40,129 nucleotides of DNA from Hyphomicrobiales bacterium. GTDB lineage: Bacteria > Pseudomonadota > Alphaproteobacteria > Rhizobiales > Rhizobiaceae. The stretch covers positions 1-40,129 of the forward strand of contig JAFKJW010000196.1 of assembly GCA_017305925.1 (NCBI GenBank), given 5' to 3'. The position numbers and the translations under genes were made by a program. Each line of letters starts with the position of its first letter. Positions within the stretch are counted from its first letter, which is position 1. Below the pieces are notes generated by a model. That model did no database searches and had not been told where the DNA came from. It saw only the letters and a list, made by a program, of their open reading frames with translations. Shown piece by piece: positions 38,939 through 40,129 of the stretch.

Positions 38939-40129
38939 ATGCAGATCCTTGCCGTCACGCCCGAGATTTTCCCGTTGGTCAAGACGGGAGGGCTGGCCGA
39001 CGTCACCGGCGCCCTGCCGCTCGCGCTCGAACCCAAGGGCGTGGCGGTGAAGACGCTGGTGCCCGGCTATCCGGCCGTGATGAGGCAGGCGGCGGATGCG
39101 ACGCCGGTTCTCGAATACCTCGCCTTGCAGGGCGGTCCGGCGCAGGTCTGGGCGGCCCGCGTCGCCGGTCTCGATCTTCTGGTGCTCGATGCTCCGCATC
39201 TGTTCGACCGCATCGGCGGTCCCTATGGCGACGCATCGGGCATCGACTGGCCGGACAACTGGCGCCGCTTCGCCGCGCTCAGCCAGGCAGGCGGCGACAT
39301 AGCCGGCGGCGCGATCGACGGCTACCTGCCCGATCTCGTTCATGCGCATGACTGGCAGGCGGCGCTGACGCTCGCCTACATGCGCTTTGGCAAGGCGGTC
39401 GGCACGCCGTCGGTCATGACCGTCCACAACCTCGCCTTCCAGGGTCAGTTCGGCGCCGGGATCTTCGGCGCGCTCGGCCTGCCCGGGCAGGCGATGTCCA
39501 TCGACGGCGTCGAATATTACGGCGGAGTCGGCTACCTGAAGGCAGGGTTGCAGGCGGCCTGGGCCATCACCACGGTGAGTCCGACCTATGCGCAGGAGAT
39601 CCGCTCGCCCGAGTTCGGCATGGGGCTCGACGGGCTGGTCAATTCGCGTGCCGCCGATCTTCACGGCATCGTCAACGGAATCGATACCGCGATCTGGAAC
39701 CCGGAAACGGACAAGCATCTTAAAGCGCAATATACCGCCAGGACCCTGAAGGCCCGCGCCGCCAACAAGCGGGCGCTGGAGGAGCGCTTTGCCATGTCGC
39801 CGGATGACGGCCCGCTCTTCTGCGTGGTGAGCCGCCTGACCTGGCAGAAGGGCATCGACGTGCTTGCAGAGATCCTCGACGGCATCGCCGCCGCCGGCGC
39901 CCGGCTCGCCATCCTGGGCGCCGGCGATCCGGCGCTGGAGGGCGCGCTGCTCGCCGGTGCCGCACGCCATCGCGGCCGCGTCGGCGTGGTCATCGGCTAT
40001 GACGAGGCGCTGTCGCACCTGATGCAGGGCGGCAGCGACGGCATCCTGATCCCGTCGCGCTTCGAGCCCTGCGGCCTCACCCAGCTTTACGGCCTGCGCT
40101 ATGGCTGCGTGCCGATCGTGGCGCGCACG
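38939..40129 (+). CDS. glgA: Glycogen synthase, 5' part
   Basis: GlgA extends glycogen chains from ADP-glucose. The frame runs from ATG 38939 to the window end, 397 codons with no stop; the family is about 480 residues, so roughly 80 are missing. The N-terminal ADP-glucose site [13 protein letters not shown] (Lys15) is present, as are [71 protein letters not shown] and the C-lobe [24 protein letters not shown], whose Glu is catalytic. No Cys or frame defect is seen. It continues the glg operon; glgX or pgm often follow in relatives but cannot be seen here. Confidence 0.97.
   Translation, partial: MQILAVTPEIFPLVKTGGLADVTGALPLALEPKGVAVKTLVPGYPAVMRQAADATPVLEYLALQGGPAQVWAARVAGLDLLVLDAPHLFDRIGGPYGDASGIDWPDNWRRFAALSQAGGDIAGGAIDGYLPDLVHAHDWQAALTLAYMRFGKAVGTPSVMTVHNLAFQGQFGAGIFGALGLPGQAMSIDGVEYYGGVGYLKAGLQAAWAITTVSPTYAQEIRSPEFGMGLDGLVNSRAADLHGIVNGIDTAIWNPETDKHLKAQYTARTLKARAANKRALEERFAMSPDDGPLFCVVSRLTWQKGIDVLAEILDGIAAAGARLAILGAGDPALEGALLAGAARHRGRVGVVIGYDEALSHLMQGGSDGILIPSRFEPCGLTQLYGLRYGCVPIVART

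Noticed and set aside
36902-40018. A reading frame of about 1040 codons on the minus strand across glgB-glgC-glgA
   Set aside because: It crosses three clear glg genes in antisense, has no ribosome site or domain, and has the same GC-bias explanation.

Overview
The window looks like chromosomal DNA of a high-GC alphaproteobacterium of the order Hyphomicrobiales (Rhizobiales), most likely close to Mesorhizobium, Aminobacter or other Phyllobacteriaceae. The reasons are a CcrM-type GANTC methyltransferase, the block mutY / DUF721 / DsbA-like lipoprotein / smc, a fructose ABC transporter very similar to Sinorhizobium FrcBCA next to a ROK regulator, a fused CysNC, and a glgP-glgB-glgC-glgA glycogen operon. 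The species assignment is inference; no database search was possible.

Layout. 1-468: 3' end of an exported-type hypothetical gene. 490-9189: chromosome maintenance block, with a HAD phosphatase, ccrM, a mutY plus YihX-like HAD operon, the DUF721/DciA-like gene, a thiol-disulfide lipoprotein and smc. 9294-12779: a small PepSY-like protein, a VOC-family protein and ppdK. About 12840-14873: three genes of visibly lower GC (TetR regulator, LysE-type exporter, SUKH-like orphan) that look acquired. 15092-20426: assorted metabolic and conserved hypothetical genes (polysaccharide deacetylase, DUF427, an orphan, acyl-CoA synthetase, DUF1499 membrane protein, MBL hydrolase). 20544-22800: bioY, tRNA-Gln(TTG) on the minus strand, and an O-antigen-ligase-like membrane protein. 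23021-26650: sulfate activation operon cysD-cysNC-cysQ. 26654-32709: fructose uptake locus, with frcR-rbsD/fucU-sugar kinase running left and frcB-frcC-frcA running right from a shared operator region. 32838-40129: glycogen operon glgP-glgB-glgC-glgA, glgA running off the end.

How they connect. The right third reads as a carbon intake and storage region: fructose is imported by FrcBCA and phosphorylated by the PfkB kinase, while the Glg enzymes store and release glucose. ppdK at the left is the gluconeogenic PEP step. The promoter regions of ppdK and glgP share the 11-mer AATCGATTGAG, which contains a LacI-family-like core and could link the two, although this is unproven. The frcR/frcB intergenic region carries an AT-rich inverted repeat whose outer arms read TTGAC outward on both strands, a good candidate for the FrcR operator.

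I did not find a clearly undescribed multi-gene system. The observations that most deserve follow-up are the frcR/frcB operator, the FrcR protein that has lost the ROK zinc-binding residues, the shared ppdK/glgP motif, the low-GC TetR-LysE-SUKH cassette, and the 393-base structured gap between frcB and frcC.
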